From assembly GCA_038501625.1 (NCBI GenBank), contig JAZAYU010000036.1:5928366-5992365 (forward strand): a stretch of 64,000 nucleotides of DNA, written 5' to 3'. Below the pieces are notes generated by a model that ran no database searches, had not been told where the DNA came from, and saw nothing but the letters and a program-made list of their open reading frames with translations. A program made the position numbers and the translations under genes. The DNA comes from Corbicula japonica. Lineage: Eukaryota; Mollusca; Bivalvia; Venerida; Cyrenidae. This document shows positions 10,928 through 20,959 of the stretch, one piece after another; within the stretch, counting starts at the first letter, position 1; every line of letters begins with the position of its first letter.

Positions 10928-12811
10928 GACTGTTCTAATTCAAAATTTTGCTATCAACCTGCCGGTCATATCGTTACAGGGGATCTAAATGTTATCAAAG
11001 ACTTTAGAATCCGCAATTTAATTTCAAAAGGTCCAAAATACAGAATTCCATCGGACATCGACTTTAATACCTGTCGTGCGGAAATTGCAGAGTCTTTAAA
11101 CTCTTTTTGCAATAAATTGTGTAAACGAGAACATGCTGAGCCTAATGCTCTTTCAAACTGGAAAAAAACAAATATTCAAAATAATTGACACTCATATATC
11201 CTTCTATAAAAGAAACATAGCTTTACTACCACCTCGACCTCGTTTTAACTTTCGTCATTTGAAAAAAGGTATTCAAGATTTTCACAACAAATTTGTTTTA
11301 ACACCTGCTGATAAGGCTTCAAATAATGTTATTATAGTGTGACGTATACACTATATAAATGTTCAAACTGAAGAGCTTAATAGCACTAATGCTTATACAC
11401 TGACTTCTTCATCTGAGAGTGATATTGTTACTGCACACACTCTACAAATTACAAAATTTAGAATCAGTGTTGAGCCTAAACAAGACAAAGTACCTACTAT
11501 GTATTGGTTGCCTAAAATGCACAAAACGCCGTACAAAGCAAGATTTATCGCTAACTCTAGTTCTTGTACTACAACAAAGTTATCCGTGCTCTTAACATCT
11601 TGTCTTACAGCTATAAAAGAACATGTAATTAGGTATTGCGAAAAAGTTTTTGAAACTACTGGCAAAAATTATTTTGGTCTATAAAAAATTCAAATGACGT
11701 TTTGAAGAAACTTAAATCAAATATTTTTCAGGCGTTCTGTTTGTCTACATATGATTTTTCTACCTTGTATACTTCTCTCCCTCATAATTTAATAAGAGAC
11801 AAGCTAACCAGTCTCATTGAAAAAACTTTTGCTAGAGAAAATAAAACATTTATTGCTTGTAATGAACATAGGGCATTCTTTACAGATGGTTCTTATGATA
11901 ATTATACTTCATGGACCTGTCAAGACCTTATCCAGGCGCTCACATTTTTATTGGATAATATTTATTTGAGATTTGGTACCTCTATTTATAAATAAGTAAT
12001 AGGCATTCCAATGGGTACTAATTGTGCACCCCTTGTTGCTGATCTGTTTTTATACTGTTATGAAAGAGATTTCATGTTATCTCTTTCTACCGAACATCAA
12101 GATGATATTATTACAGCTTTTAACAACACCTCGAGGTACCTTGATGATTTATTAAATATAGATAATAACCATTTTCCATCACTGGTTAATAAGATTTATC
12201 CTAAAGAACTACAGCTTAACAAAGCGAACACTTCAGAAAAGCAAGAAAACTTCCTTGATTTAAATCTTTCCATCGAAAATGGTTACGTCACTACTAAAAT
12301 TTATGATAAAAGAGATGATTTTAATTTTAATATAGTAAATTTTCCGTTTCTAGACGGCGATGTTCCTCGTGCAACTTCTTACGGGGTTTATATCTCACAG
12401 CTTGTTCGCTTTTCAAGAGCTTGCAACGATGTGAATGATTTCAATGAACGTAATCTTTGCATTACAGAAAAACTTTTAAAACAAGGTTATCGGTATCACA
12501 AATTAAGGAAAACCTTTTGCAAGTTTTATCGCCGATATCCAGATCTAATTCTTAAATACAGCTGCAGTTTAAAATCACTATTGCAACAAGGAATTTCACA
12601 GCCAGTTTTTTATGGAGATGTAATTTATAAACTTAAGAAGATAAAAGGCGATGTTAATTTCTCCCGGGTATTCGTAAAAACCATCTGTAAATTTAAAAAG
12701 AAAGGTTACCAACATGATATTTTACAGCGCTCTGCAGGCCTGGTGATTAACCCATCTACAGTTGATCATTATGCTTACCTCTTTGGTTGCACGACGGTGG
12801 CAGGGGTGTAA
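10925..12811 (+). pseudogene. Naiad ORF, linker and reverse transcriptase (broken)
   Basis: After the TGA at 10925 the frame continues DCSNSKFCYQPAGHIVTGDL, so the CxC linker motif appears as TGA-D-C. A one-base excess near 11165-11178 shifts the frame. It then reads through LTPADKASNNVIIV, TGA (11340-11342) and RIHYINV to MYWLPKMHK. A one-base loss near 11672 (seen against 61950) shifts it again. Reverse transcriptase motif A is STYDFSTLYTSLP with Asp at 11753. A CAA-to-TAA change at 11993 is a true nonsense mutation. Motif B is IPMGTNCAPLVADLF (about 12003-12048) and motif C is RYLDDLLN with the two Asp at 12143-12148. The C-terminus ends GCTTVAGV before TAA. The enzyme would copy element RNA at a nicked target. 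The catalytic aspartates are all present, so loss of function is due to frameshifts and one TAA. Confidence 0.8.
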
Positions 12812-13133
12812 GAGTTTATGAAAGTTTATGGGGAAATCTTTTCTTAAAAGAACCTAAAAGCTCGATTTGTTTCTTTTATCCCTGTCATCGTGTTCTTGCT
12901 GATTTTACTCCAGGTGCTCTGGTCTCGGAAAGATCATTGAGTACCCGCCCTTTGGCTTTGCAATGCTATTAAATTCTTATGTTTATATGTTTGTATGCTT
13001 TTGCATGCAACATTGTTGAGCTGATGGGTGGGTTGGAGTTATTTCACCAAGACAATTTGTACTTGTTTTGTGATACGAGAACCTGTTGGGGAAAGTGTGA
13101 GGTTGGTGCACCCTAGAACCTGGTTTAAACCCC

Positions 13134-13157
13134 CAGTGGCAATTTGTTTTGCCACTG
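13134..13157 (+). other. Conserved hairpin in the Naiad tail
   Basis: A perfect 9-bp stem, CAGTGGCAA and TTGCCACTG, with a 6-base loop. It recurs at the matching tail position of the copies near 8090, 38030 and 39210, and in weaker form near 19660 and 22810. I tested it as a SECIS core and could not find the required 5' ATGA opposite the 3' GA, so its role is unknown. Confidence 0.5.
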
Positions 13158-13359
13158 ACCGTTCCAAGGCGGTATCCCCAAAGGTTCTCTTGTTTATTAA
13201 TTGTTTGTGGCGTCCTATTTGAATTGACATACATATATAAAACATGCGCTCTGTCTCTCTTCCTCTCTTATTTTTTGCTGCGTGGGGAGGCTGTGTTTTT
13301 TGAGTGTGGCGATTCCTGATATGCATATGTTGCTTTTTTAAAAAAAAAAACAACAACAG

Positions 13360-13944
13360 AAAATCTGCTGAACACGATAAAATTATATTTTCAATTACGC
13401 CTGTTCGTGGCAGTAATAGATATGCATATCTCTACACACCCCGCACTGGTTTTCTGGGAATATTAACTCCGAATATCACAGAGAATACTTTTATGAAGAA
13501 ATAATGTTACAGACATTCTGTTGAAATGAAATATGCCTTTTCGTTTGATTTTTTTCCATTATTGGCGAACTTTGTGGGTTTTTTTTAAAAAAAAAGGCTA
13601 GTTGGCATTGTTACAAATTGAATTGAATGAATGAAACTATGTTTTACGTATGAAATGAAAAGCAGGAAAATTGATGAAAAAAAGTTAGGGGAACCGCGAC
13701 AGATAAGTCGGAAATAAACTAAAGTCTAATATGTTTTTCATCACGTTTATATTAACTAAAACTTGAGAATTTTCAAAAACACAAACAAAAAAAACCAAAC
13801 AATAATAATAAAATGTATCAGGCAAATATGTTATTCTGCCGGTCCGGTCATGAATTGCGGGATCTAGTACCCGGGACATGCTGAGACCTCCTGTATCTTT
13901 TTTCCACAAACAGCATAATTTTAAATTTCTTTGTTAAGAAAAAC
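13360..13944. other. Repeat B fragment, then non-coding sequence
   Basis: A partial family B copy (GAACACGATAAAATT, then GTTCGTGGCAGTA) lies at about 13365-13440. The rest shows A/T runs and no supported gene. Confidence 0.4.
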
Positions 13945-14112
13945 GTGATATATGCATATCAGGAATCGTCAAACCAAGAAAACACAGCCTCCCCACTTCC
14001 CAAAAGATATAGAGAAAAAGAGAGAATGGGTTTATGCGAATATCAATTTCACATTTTAAGACACCACGAACAATTAACTAAAAAGAGAACCTTTGGGGTT
14101 ACTGCCTTAGAG
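13945..14112 (-). mobile_element. Naiad PLE 3'-tail fragment
   Basis: Starts ATATGCATATCAGGAATCGT, followed by CAGCCTCCCCAC, GACACCACGAACAATTAAC, and CCTTTGGGGTTACTGCCTTAG. This is the reverse complement of the terminal ~170 bases of the tail. Confidence 0.65.
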
Positions 14113-14689
14113 TTCTTTTGAACTCTCTGATCCTCGTATACATCATTAGCTGTTAGGATAGAACTCATCTCGTTACTACAGGCATTCACACCATATACAA
14201 CGGTAGATTGAAGAGATCATTGAATGTGGAGTTCGGTATAATTCAGTCACTATAGTTGCAACACAGATCAGAGCGTCCAGTGTTTGAAATGATGAACATA
14301 TTGACATGAAATTATGATTTTAGTTTACACTGATGCGTGATAGTTATTATTTAATTTAAATGTCGAAAGATCTTTGTTGAAAACTATGTAACTATTTTGC
14401 TGTAAAATCGAATGCGTTTATTATGTTTAACTTAGCTACATTTACTTCTTTCTAGTACAGTGCTTGCGTAACTTAATGCGTTATAAACTAATTGATCTTT
14501 CTGATATGTTGATTTTACCCAATATCTTTAAAACAAGTAAAATAAATGATGAGTAATTTTAGATACTGTTTGACTATCAACACAATTTATCATTAAACCA
14601 AACTCACGCGCGCTAAGTCATTATTACGATTTCAAACACCAACGCGTATACCTTGCTCAATTTACGCAGCTGATCACAAAAACTGTTTG

Positions 14690-14775
14690 CTGTCCTATCC
14701 TCTCTACTATCTTGCTGAAAGATGAGAATGTGTTTTCTGGGTGTGGCAATTCCTGATATGCATATATCACTTTTT
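14690..14775 (+). mobile_element. Naiad PLE 3'-terminal scrap
   Basis: TCTCTACTATCTTGCTG, then GGGTGTGGCAATTCCTGATA and TGCATATATCAC match only the last ~80 bases of the tail. Confidence 0.5.
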
Positions 14776-15499
14776 ATTACATTTATAAATCATTATAATA
14801 AGATTTAAACAAAATAAATAGAAATTAAAGGTTCTAATCCTTATCATTTTAACACTAAAACTGCATATTTACATCATGGATTGTAGCTTGTTATTATATG
14901 TGAACGAGCAAGCTTTAAAAGAAAACCCCTTTTCTTCTTTGATAGAAAACCCTGGGCTGGTCTCAATTATAAGTGCGGTCAAATGTTCACACATTTTCTA
15001 ACCCATGATCACGAGATCGATAATGTAAACTTCATCTCCTAAGGAAAATGATGGTGGAGCGAATCATTGTTCAGCTTAATGAAATATTCATCTTAAAGAG
15101 ATCTTATATGCACATGCATGTTTGTATTAATGACAGTAAGATATGTGTGCCTCTAACTTAACTAAAGTTCGACAAAAACGGAACACGAGACTGCATATTA
15201 GACTTCTTTTACTTGAATCAGATCGATCGAGTTAGGAGTTGTGGTAGGTTATGGAAGTGAGGGTATTTTGAACTGTTCCTTGCATTTTTATATTTTTCTA
15301 GTTTATACCGTTAGAGCAAATATTTATATTTCATTCATATATCATGATTGTTCGAAGCCATAAAGCCCAAGGTTTCTTTATTGATGAGTATGTGTTACAT
15401 AATAGATTGTTGCCGGGTTATCCCACTTTAAAGCCTTGATTATCCATTTTGATTATATTTTTGTTTCGTGCATGACCCGGTATGTTGCGGTTGAACATA

Positions 15500-15715
15500 A
15501 TTTTACCCAAATTGATTTGATTGGTGCTTCTTGTAAACAAGGATGCAACGTTTGCATATATTTTATTAACTATGGCTGTAGGTTACAAAATGTTCCACAC
15601 TAAAAAATGCGAACCTTGTTGTTTCGGTTGCAATCAATTTGATTGGTGCTCCTTTTTAAGCTAGGAAGTAACGTTTGCATATAATACAGTATCTTTGGCT
15701 ATAGCTGGCATTAAG
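15500..15715 (+). repeat. Direct repeat of about 85 bases
   Basis: Two diverged copies begin AATTGATTTGATTGGTGCT and AATTTGATTGGTGCTCC and end in AACGTTTGCATATA plus GGCTGTAG or GGCTATAG. They are spaced by about 125 bases. Function is unknown; they lie 700-900 bases upstream of the gene 2 signal-peptide exon. Confidence 0.5.
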
Positions 15716-16430
15716 TTTCACCGTTAAACAGCAATAGAAGGTAAGTCAATATCTTTGCTTATACAATGTACTACAATGGCACTATTTCAATCTATATTAT
15801 TTGTACCATTATCGAATACTATAATATGATAGACATTTACTGTTATTGTTATATTTGATAAGTTCATGTTTGAAACCATATTAAGTCTTTCTGGATTGAC
15901 ACCGTAAAAGCTTGTGCTTGTTTTTCTAGAAACTCAGGTTCTCGATGAGATTATGTTTGTTTCTGTTCTTATTTTCGTTCTCGCTTTTTTATTTTATTCT
16001 GTTTAATGTTTGTTGTACAAGCTTTGATTACTTTAGTAAGAGACAAGCTGGAAAGTTTTTTTTGAAAGAAGAAATATGCCTTTACCAGTGTTTCACAAAA
16101 ATTAAGAATACAACTGCAGTTGGATCCCGTGGCTTTGGAATGTATAAAATTAAAATTATAAATATATGTTAAAAATACATATGTTAAAATACAAAATATT
16201 CTCGTCCAGAGCTTTAGAAGCACTAGATCTACCAAGGAATATACAAATTAAGCAACATAATATTTAATATCATATTTAAATTTTGGTATCACTGAAATAA
16301 ATGTTTCAATTTGTATCACTTTATTCTCCTGAAAAGTGTTTTTTATGTCAACTAAAACGTTCGGATTTTTTTTAAATATTTAGCATGGAACAACTGTTTT
16401 CATACTTTAGATTGTTATTAAACTTTGCAG

Positions 16431-16507
16431 GAAAAGAATAGGAAAGATGTCTGGCGCTCTATTAATTGTGTTGTTTGGAATGGCATTTAATCTCTGTGAA
16501 GCTTACC
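16431..16507 (+). CDS. Gene 2, signal-peptide exon (secreted domain protein, paralogue B)
   Basis: The exon begins after the acceptor AACTTTGCAG. After 16 bases of 5' UTR, an ATG at 16447 opens MSGALLIVLFGMAFNLCEAY plus one C, then donor GTAAGT at 16508. This is a clear signal peptide: short n-region, hydrophobic core and a small-residue cleavage site around CEA|Y. The dangling C joins AC at 17634 to give His, followed by SCKDLKN, so the intron is phase 1 as in gene 1. The exon end GCTTACC|GTAAGT is identical to that of gene 1. The protein should enter the secretory pathway. I see no regulatory motif in the exon. Confidence 0.7.
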
Positions 16508-17633
16508 GTAAGTATCATTTTACAAATGTACATACCATAGGGTTAGGCTCAAATCCACCCGTCAGTAAATATTTTTGCACTTGTTAAAAAAGTAAAACCA
16601 GCTTATCATGATTATCTACATTCTGAAAACAAACCTTCCCACATAGACAAAAAAAGAGTGGAAAAAGAGCATATTGTCATCATGATCAAGACATGAAATC
16701 ACCGAAAACAATGTAACAACAGTACGGTGTTGAAAGTATTTCTTCTAACTTACGTTTATAAATATTGTCGTAAAAATTACAAATCTGTGTTGAGAATGAG
16801 GAGATTATCATAATGAATAAAGTCAATTGTTTGATATTTTCATTTAACGAATCTAAAAAAAACCAAAAATACTAAAAAACCTATGTATATTGATTTTGGA
16901 TCCTTTTGTAGGTATTTTATTGAAGGAAGAAATAGGGTTTATATATAACGCTTTTAGGCAGCTGATTATGCAAAGAAAAGAAAGTCGGATAAAGGTGATT
17001 GTGTACGTTCTTCATATCTTACGATATCAACCTTAATTCAATTTTGATGAGCTGCGATATGTTGATCTCCTTTAATTAATGAAGACTTTTTGTATAATAC
17101 CTATACCAAGATTTAATTAAAAATATATGTGCAGTTTAAAATAATTTCTGCAACCAGGTATTCTCAGACGCAGATTTAATTTATAAACTAAAGAAAACTA
17201 AAGGCAATTTTAATTTCTCAAATTTATTCGTAAAAACCATATACCGTAATCATTGATCGTTATGCTTACGCCTTTGATAAACCATGCTCTTTTTTCTTCT
17301 CTACTTATTTGCTGCTCGGGTAGGCTGTGTTTTATTTTTGGTATGGCAATTCTTGATATGCACTTTAGGTTAAGATGCATAGTTATCTTTTCTTTAGGAT
17401 ACTATCTAGATGTCAAAGTTTTTAAAAATATTTATTTATTTATTTTTATGGGAAATTAGAAATACTATGTTATGCTGTCATACATGTTAAATAAGTAATA
17501 AGTTTAGTTCAGCTTAGGCAACAAGCTATTACTATTAAAATACAGCCCAACGTATTCCTAAATTGCTTAGAATTCCTAATTGTGGGTTTAACATTTTTTA
17601 TTATTATTTAGCAACATTAATTTCTTTTTTAAG
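16508..17633 (+). other. Intron 1 of gene 2
   Basis: A phase-1 intron of 1.1 kb with donor GTAAGT and acceptor TTTCTTTTTTAAG. It carries an internally deleted Naiad fragment at 17160-17365 and a weak tail-like stretch at about 16605-16670. The acceptor ends AAG, not CAG, but its tract is strong and its position matches gene 1. Confidence 0.55.
17160..17365 (+). mobile_element. Internally deleted Naiad fragment
   Basis: A piece of the reverse transcriptase C-terminus (GATTTAATTTATAAACT, AATTTATTCGTAAAAACCAT, GATCGTTATGCTTACGCC) is joined directly to the last ~90 bases of the tail (CTTATTTGCTGCTC, GGCAATTCTTGATATGCA). The segment corresponding to 12690-12745 and most of 12800-13260 of copy 1 is missing. 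Confidence 0.6.
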
Positions 17634-18314
17634 ACTCGTGCAAGGATCTTAAAAACGCCAATCCTTCGGTCTTGAATGGCGATTATGAGATGTACAACGG
17701 AGCGGGTGTAAAGTACAACGCATACTGTGAATTCTATGGCACCTATGGTTATCAGTTCGTATCAAAATCAGCAACGGCATTCGTTCAAAATGCGCTAAAT
17801 CTGATTTCACCTTCAACAGCACAAGTTCTTGTTCGCCACATGCGGTCAAACGGTAACCAGTACGACACTATTCTGACACAGATATCAATTAAATCTGACA
17901 TACCACTCTCCATACAGTATAACCAGAACACTAATTACTCGAGACCCAAAAATTACTTCACATTGGCACCATACTTATATTTGGGATTTTTGTCCTTCTT
18001 TGAAGCCAGACAACGTTCGACACAAGGATATCGAGCAAACTCGACGGATTTCACGTTTGGTAATTGCGATGCTAATCCAAATAGTTACTTGGCCTTCTTT
18101 TTCAACGGCAACAAGGGACAACCGACAGACAAACACAACCGATGTTGCTACACAAAACTAATGAGAGATTGGATTGACGTCGCTGTGGCTGCTTCCAACT
18201 ATCTTCCTTGCGACTACTTTTACAACTTCGAGATGCACATGGGAGGCTGTGGGGGTTATGCCATCAACGGATACAATTCTCTGCTGGATATAACAGGTGC
18301 CGCTCTTGGCATTG
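17634..18314 (+). CDS. Gene 2, main domain exon (secreted protein of unknown function)
   Basis: A 681-base phase 1-1 exon, 227 codons, closed by G|GTAAGT at 18315; without splicing the frame would run 11 codons further into a lysine-rich tail. It has the same landmarks as gene 1: SCKDLKNANPS, NGDYEMYNG, YCEFYGTYGYQFVS, VLVRHMRSNG, QYDTILTQI, SIQYNQNTNY, PYLYLGFLS, NCDANPNSYLAFFFNG, a CC pair, LMRDWIDVA and EMHMGGCGGYAINGYN. Cysteines are conserved, with one extra (LPCDYF, where gene 1 has Trp). The frame is intact and most differences from gene 1 are conservative, which fits two maintained genes, not a gene and a pseudogene. The family is unrecognised; the SCKDL and NG-Y opening resembles fibrinogen-like or GON domains. 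A 66-residue minus-strand frame here is a shadow. Confidence 0.8.
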
Positions 18315-18627
18315 GTAAGTTAATCTTGAAAAAACGAGGTTTTAATTAGATAATGCTATCAAATAAAAACATGACATTTCATTTAAAAGCAATATTTGTG
18401 TTTATAGCCATTATAATAAATGATTTCCATGCATAACTATATCCAACATCACCTATAAATTGTTCCGTCGCTTAATAGGTTTTGCGCAAGATGCCCCCAT
18501 CAATATCACGAAATCAAATCGTTTAACTCAGGTACATCCGATTGCAATAGTTGAGCAGTCGTCAGTTAAATGAAATATTTACTACTTGTACAAGACTATA
18601 GACATTAGCGACTATGATTACATGTAT
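18315..18627. other. Sequence after the gene 2 domain exon
   Basis: Presumed intron. I find no downstream exon. Confidence 0.35.
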
Positions 18628-19030
18628 ATGTCACGGTACGAATCTAGTCACTATCTAAGGAGAAGATATGAAAGCGGACGGATGGCTCAGTCAGGAGACC
18701 ACTCGCCCTGTAAGCGAGGAATCCCGGGTTCGAGTCGCGGCTTGGCTGCACAATCTTTTTCACCCTGTGACATTTAGCGCCCAACGGGGAACCGTGATAG
18801 CTAGCAGGTTTAGCCACCCGCCTGTAATAGCAAAAAGAAATACACATAACTTACTTGAATTTGAGGACGAATTTCCAAATTTGAGGGTTGTGTATGTCAC
18901 GGTACGAATCTAGTCACTATCTGGGGAGAAGATGTGTAAGCTGACGGATAGCTCAGTCGGGAGAGCACTCTCCCGGTAGGCGAGGGGTCCCAGGTTCGAG
19001 TCCCGGTCGGCTGCACATTCTTTCTCACCC
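18628..19030 (+). mobile_element. Tandem pair of tRNA-derived SINE heads (family S2)
   Basis: Two units start with ATGTCACGGTACGAATCTAG at 18628 and 18894, 266 bases apart. Each leads into a tRNA-like segment: GGATGGCTCAGTCAGGAGAC with GGGTTCGAGTCGC (about 18675-18740), and GGATAGCTCAGTCGGGAGAG with AGGTTCGAGTCCC (about 18945-19010). A and B boxes are clear. The acceptor stems do not pair well, so these are tRNA-derived repeats, not functional tRNAs. Confidence 0.6.
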
Positions 19031-19494
19031 AGAGAAAAATCCTGTACACTAATGAACTTTTTCTCCAAAACAACACATTGTCCTTATCTTGTAAATTTTT
19101 GATGGCAGTAATGAACATGGACTAAGATGTCGGAACTTTGACAATAAACATGTTTGTTCTACATGTGAGTTTAGAAATAAGGTTTTCAGAATCACAAGAC
19201 TGATATGCCTGAAGAACATCGACGGGGTTCTTTAGCATGTATAAGTGACCTTCCTACAAGACGTGATGACTTTATAGCAAGATAACGCAAAGCTGAATAC
19301 AGCTAGCATGATTACAGTGATTTAGCCAATCACAATAGCCGGCATTTTCGCATAAATTGAACCCTATTGCGCACATTTGGGAACAGCTTGTCTTCGTTAA
19401 CACAACGGGGTTTGACAAAGTCAATTCAAATTAAATATTTTTTGGGTTTTCCTATTATAGCAAAATTAAAAAAAACCTGTGACTTAAATAAAAC
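19031..19494. other. Non-coding sequence
   Basis: No gene or repeat recognised. Confidence 0.4.
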
Positions 19495-19850
19495 AGTGAA
19501 ATATGCATATCAGGAATGGCCACTACCAGTAGACACATCCTCCCCTCATAGCCACCAAGCAGAGTGGTAAAAAAGTAGGGGTAATAAATAATCAATTTCA
19601 AAAAAGACACCACAGACAAGATAAAGGGAACCTTTGGGGTTACCGCCTTGGAACGGTCAGTGGCAAATAATTTGCAACTGGGGGTTTAAACCAGGTTCTG
19701 GGGTGCACCAACCTCCCACTTGCCACGACCGGTTCTCATATAAAATAACAAACACAAGATGTTTTGGTGAAAAAAATCCAAACAAACCCAACAACTCGAC
19801 AATTTTGCATGCAAAACCACATAATCATATAACACATAAGAAGCAGATCA
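19495..19850 (-). mobile_element. Naiad PLE 3'-tail fragment
   Basis: Starts at ATATGCATATCAGGAATGGC, then CCTTTGGGGTTACCGCCTTG, GTTTAAACCAGGTTCTGG, GGTGCACCAACCTCCCAC and GCATGCAAAACCACATAA. It is the reverse complement of about 340 bases of tail. Confidence 0.7.
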
Positions 19851-20959
19851 AATTACATATATAAAGCAAACAGGGCAGGTAAAATATAAGTAAATAAACA
19901 ATTATCATCACTTGTTTTATATCAGTTGTCTCGCCTTACATTTAAACACATCGATACATAAACAGATGAAAGAAAAGTGTTATGATAATTCATTAAATTT
20001 GGTTGAATATTATAATTGATGTGATAGTGAATCAAAGAAACCCAATTATACATTAAATGAACTATTGGAAAAAATTCATCAAAAACTTCGATAAAATAAG
20101 AGTTTTGTTAATAACATCTGGAAAAAACGTCTTACTATCCATAACAATCAAGTCACTTTAATGTTTATCAGTCGACTTGAATGATTTTAGACAATTTTAA
20201 TTGAAATCTAATCAAAACATCATGCAAAGTTCAAACGTCCGAATCTTAAAAAATATTACAGAGATCAAAGACTGCATATTCCAAATTATGTAATAAGTAT
20301 AACAATAGTCCTTATGTTTTATTTTCTACTAAATTATCTTTGTTTTTTCTGTTTTAATATTCTGGAAATGTTTCGTTGATGGATTTTATATATCTAACAT
20401 CGTTCGCATTGGCACAGATGGTGTTCCAATTATTTCGTATACAGTAAGTTTAGCTCAACTGCGTTGACCATTATATGCGTTTCCATAACTGGCCTTAAAC
20501 AAGCTTAAACAAACCGAGCATGCATCATTTCCATGTATGTCGTGTTCCGTCATTAATAGTCTCTTTTTCAACTGTATTTTAAATTTGTTGAATGCCATTA
20601 GCGTTGAACTAAATGAAAGAATTTGTCATAACGTGAAACTTTACTAATAAACGTGAGCAATTGATTTATTTGATCAATATAATCTAGTTAATGATTAACA
20701 CTAACATATGGAGTTGAATCGTTAATATTTCTGCATTTATCTGAACTAATGTTTGATTGTGTCCCATAAATTTTTAATATAATGCATGAGAAAAAACAGG
20801 TCCCATATTTATAAAGATCACATGATTGCTGCAAGCTTAAAGTTAACATTTCAATAGAGTTTGCAGGACTGGTAATTCAACTTGTTAAAGTGCTACAACT
20901 GTATTGTGTAAATTCTCTTCCAATGTCTTATTTTTCTCCTTCGTTTTTACATCTTAACC
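19851..20959. other. Mostly non-coding; one decayed repeat B
   Basis: A weak minus-strand family B copy lies at about 20380-20560 (CATAACTGGCC, ACCGAGCATGCA, GTCGTGTTCCGTC). Nothing else is recognised. Confidence 0.35.

Larger units (their letters stand above)
9581..13345 (+). mobile_element. Naiad-type Penelope-like retroelement, copy 1 (near full length, degraded)
   Basis: The order is GIY-YIG endonuclease (about 9900-10400), linker with a CxC-type motif (10925-10933), reverse transcriptase (about 11240-12600), C-terminus at 12811 and a tail of about 530 bases. An N-terminal endonuclease with a CxC linker defines the Naiad/Chlamys group of PLEs, as against the C-terminal endonuclease of classical Penelope. 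Four in-frame TGA codons fall at cysteine-type positions; a TAA (11993-11995) and two frameshifts (near 11170 and 11672) are decay. The tail ends at GATATGCATATGTTGC followed by a T-run and A-run. The 5' limit is uncertain. The copy looks inactive, but its TGA codons resemble the selenocysteine codons reported in clam Naiads. Confidence 0.85.
14113..16430. other. Upstream region of gene 2
   Basis: Mostly unique AT-rich sequence, apart from a Naiad tail scrap (14690-14775) and a direct repeat (15500-15715). It ends in a good splice acceptor, AACTTTGCAG (16421-16430), so it probably holds a 5' UTR exon and promoter of gene 2 that I cannot place. A 75-residue frame at 15945-16172 opens with a hydrophobic stretch but has no other support. 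Confidence 0.4.

Noticed and set aside
9581..12811. Classical (C-terminal endonuclease) Penelope assignment
   Set aside because: The GIY-YIG part lies before the reverse transcriptase in one collinear, same-strand ORF with a CxC-type linker between them, and the ORF ends soon after the reverse transcriptase with no endonuclease there.
12787..12972. Short frame over the Naiad stop codon (starts HDGGRGVRVYESLWG in another frame), also at 39395 and 63067
   Set aside because: It recurs only because it overlaps the conserved coding end and tail of the same element, and frameshifts differ between copies.
13134..13157. Conserved tail hairpin as a SECIS element
   Set aside because: It lacks the 5' ATGA and the apical AA at the right distance; kept only as an unexplained hairpin.
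15945..16172. A 75-residue frame opening with a strongly hydrophobic, signal-like stretch and several Cys
   Set aside because: T-rich DNA readily encodes Leu/Phe runs. There is no homologue in the window, no splice evidence, and the equivalent place upstream of gene 1 has nothing similar.
18675..19015. Two possible tRNA genes
   Set aside because: A and B boxes and part of the anticodon arms are present, but the acceptor stems do not pair, the base before the anticodon is C and not T, and the units repeat with flanks. They fit SINE heads better.
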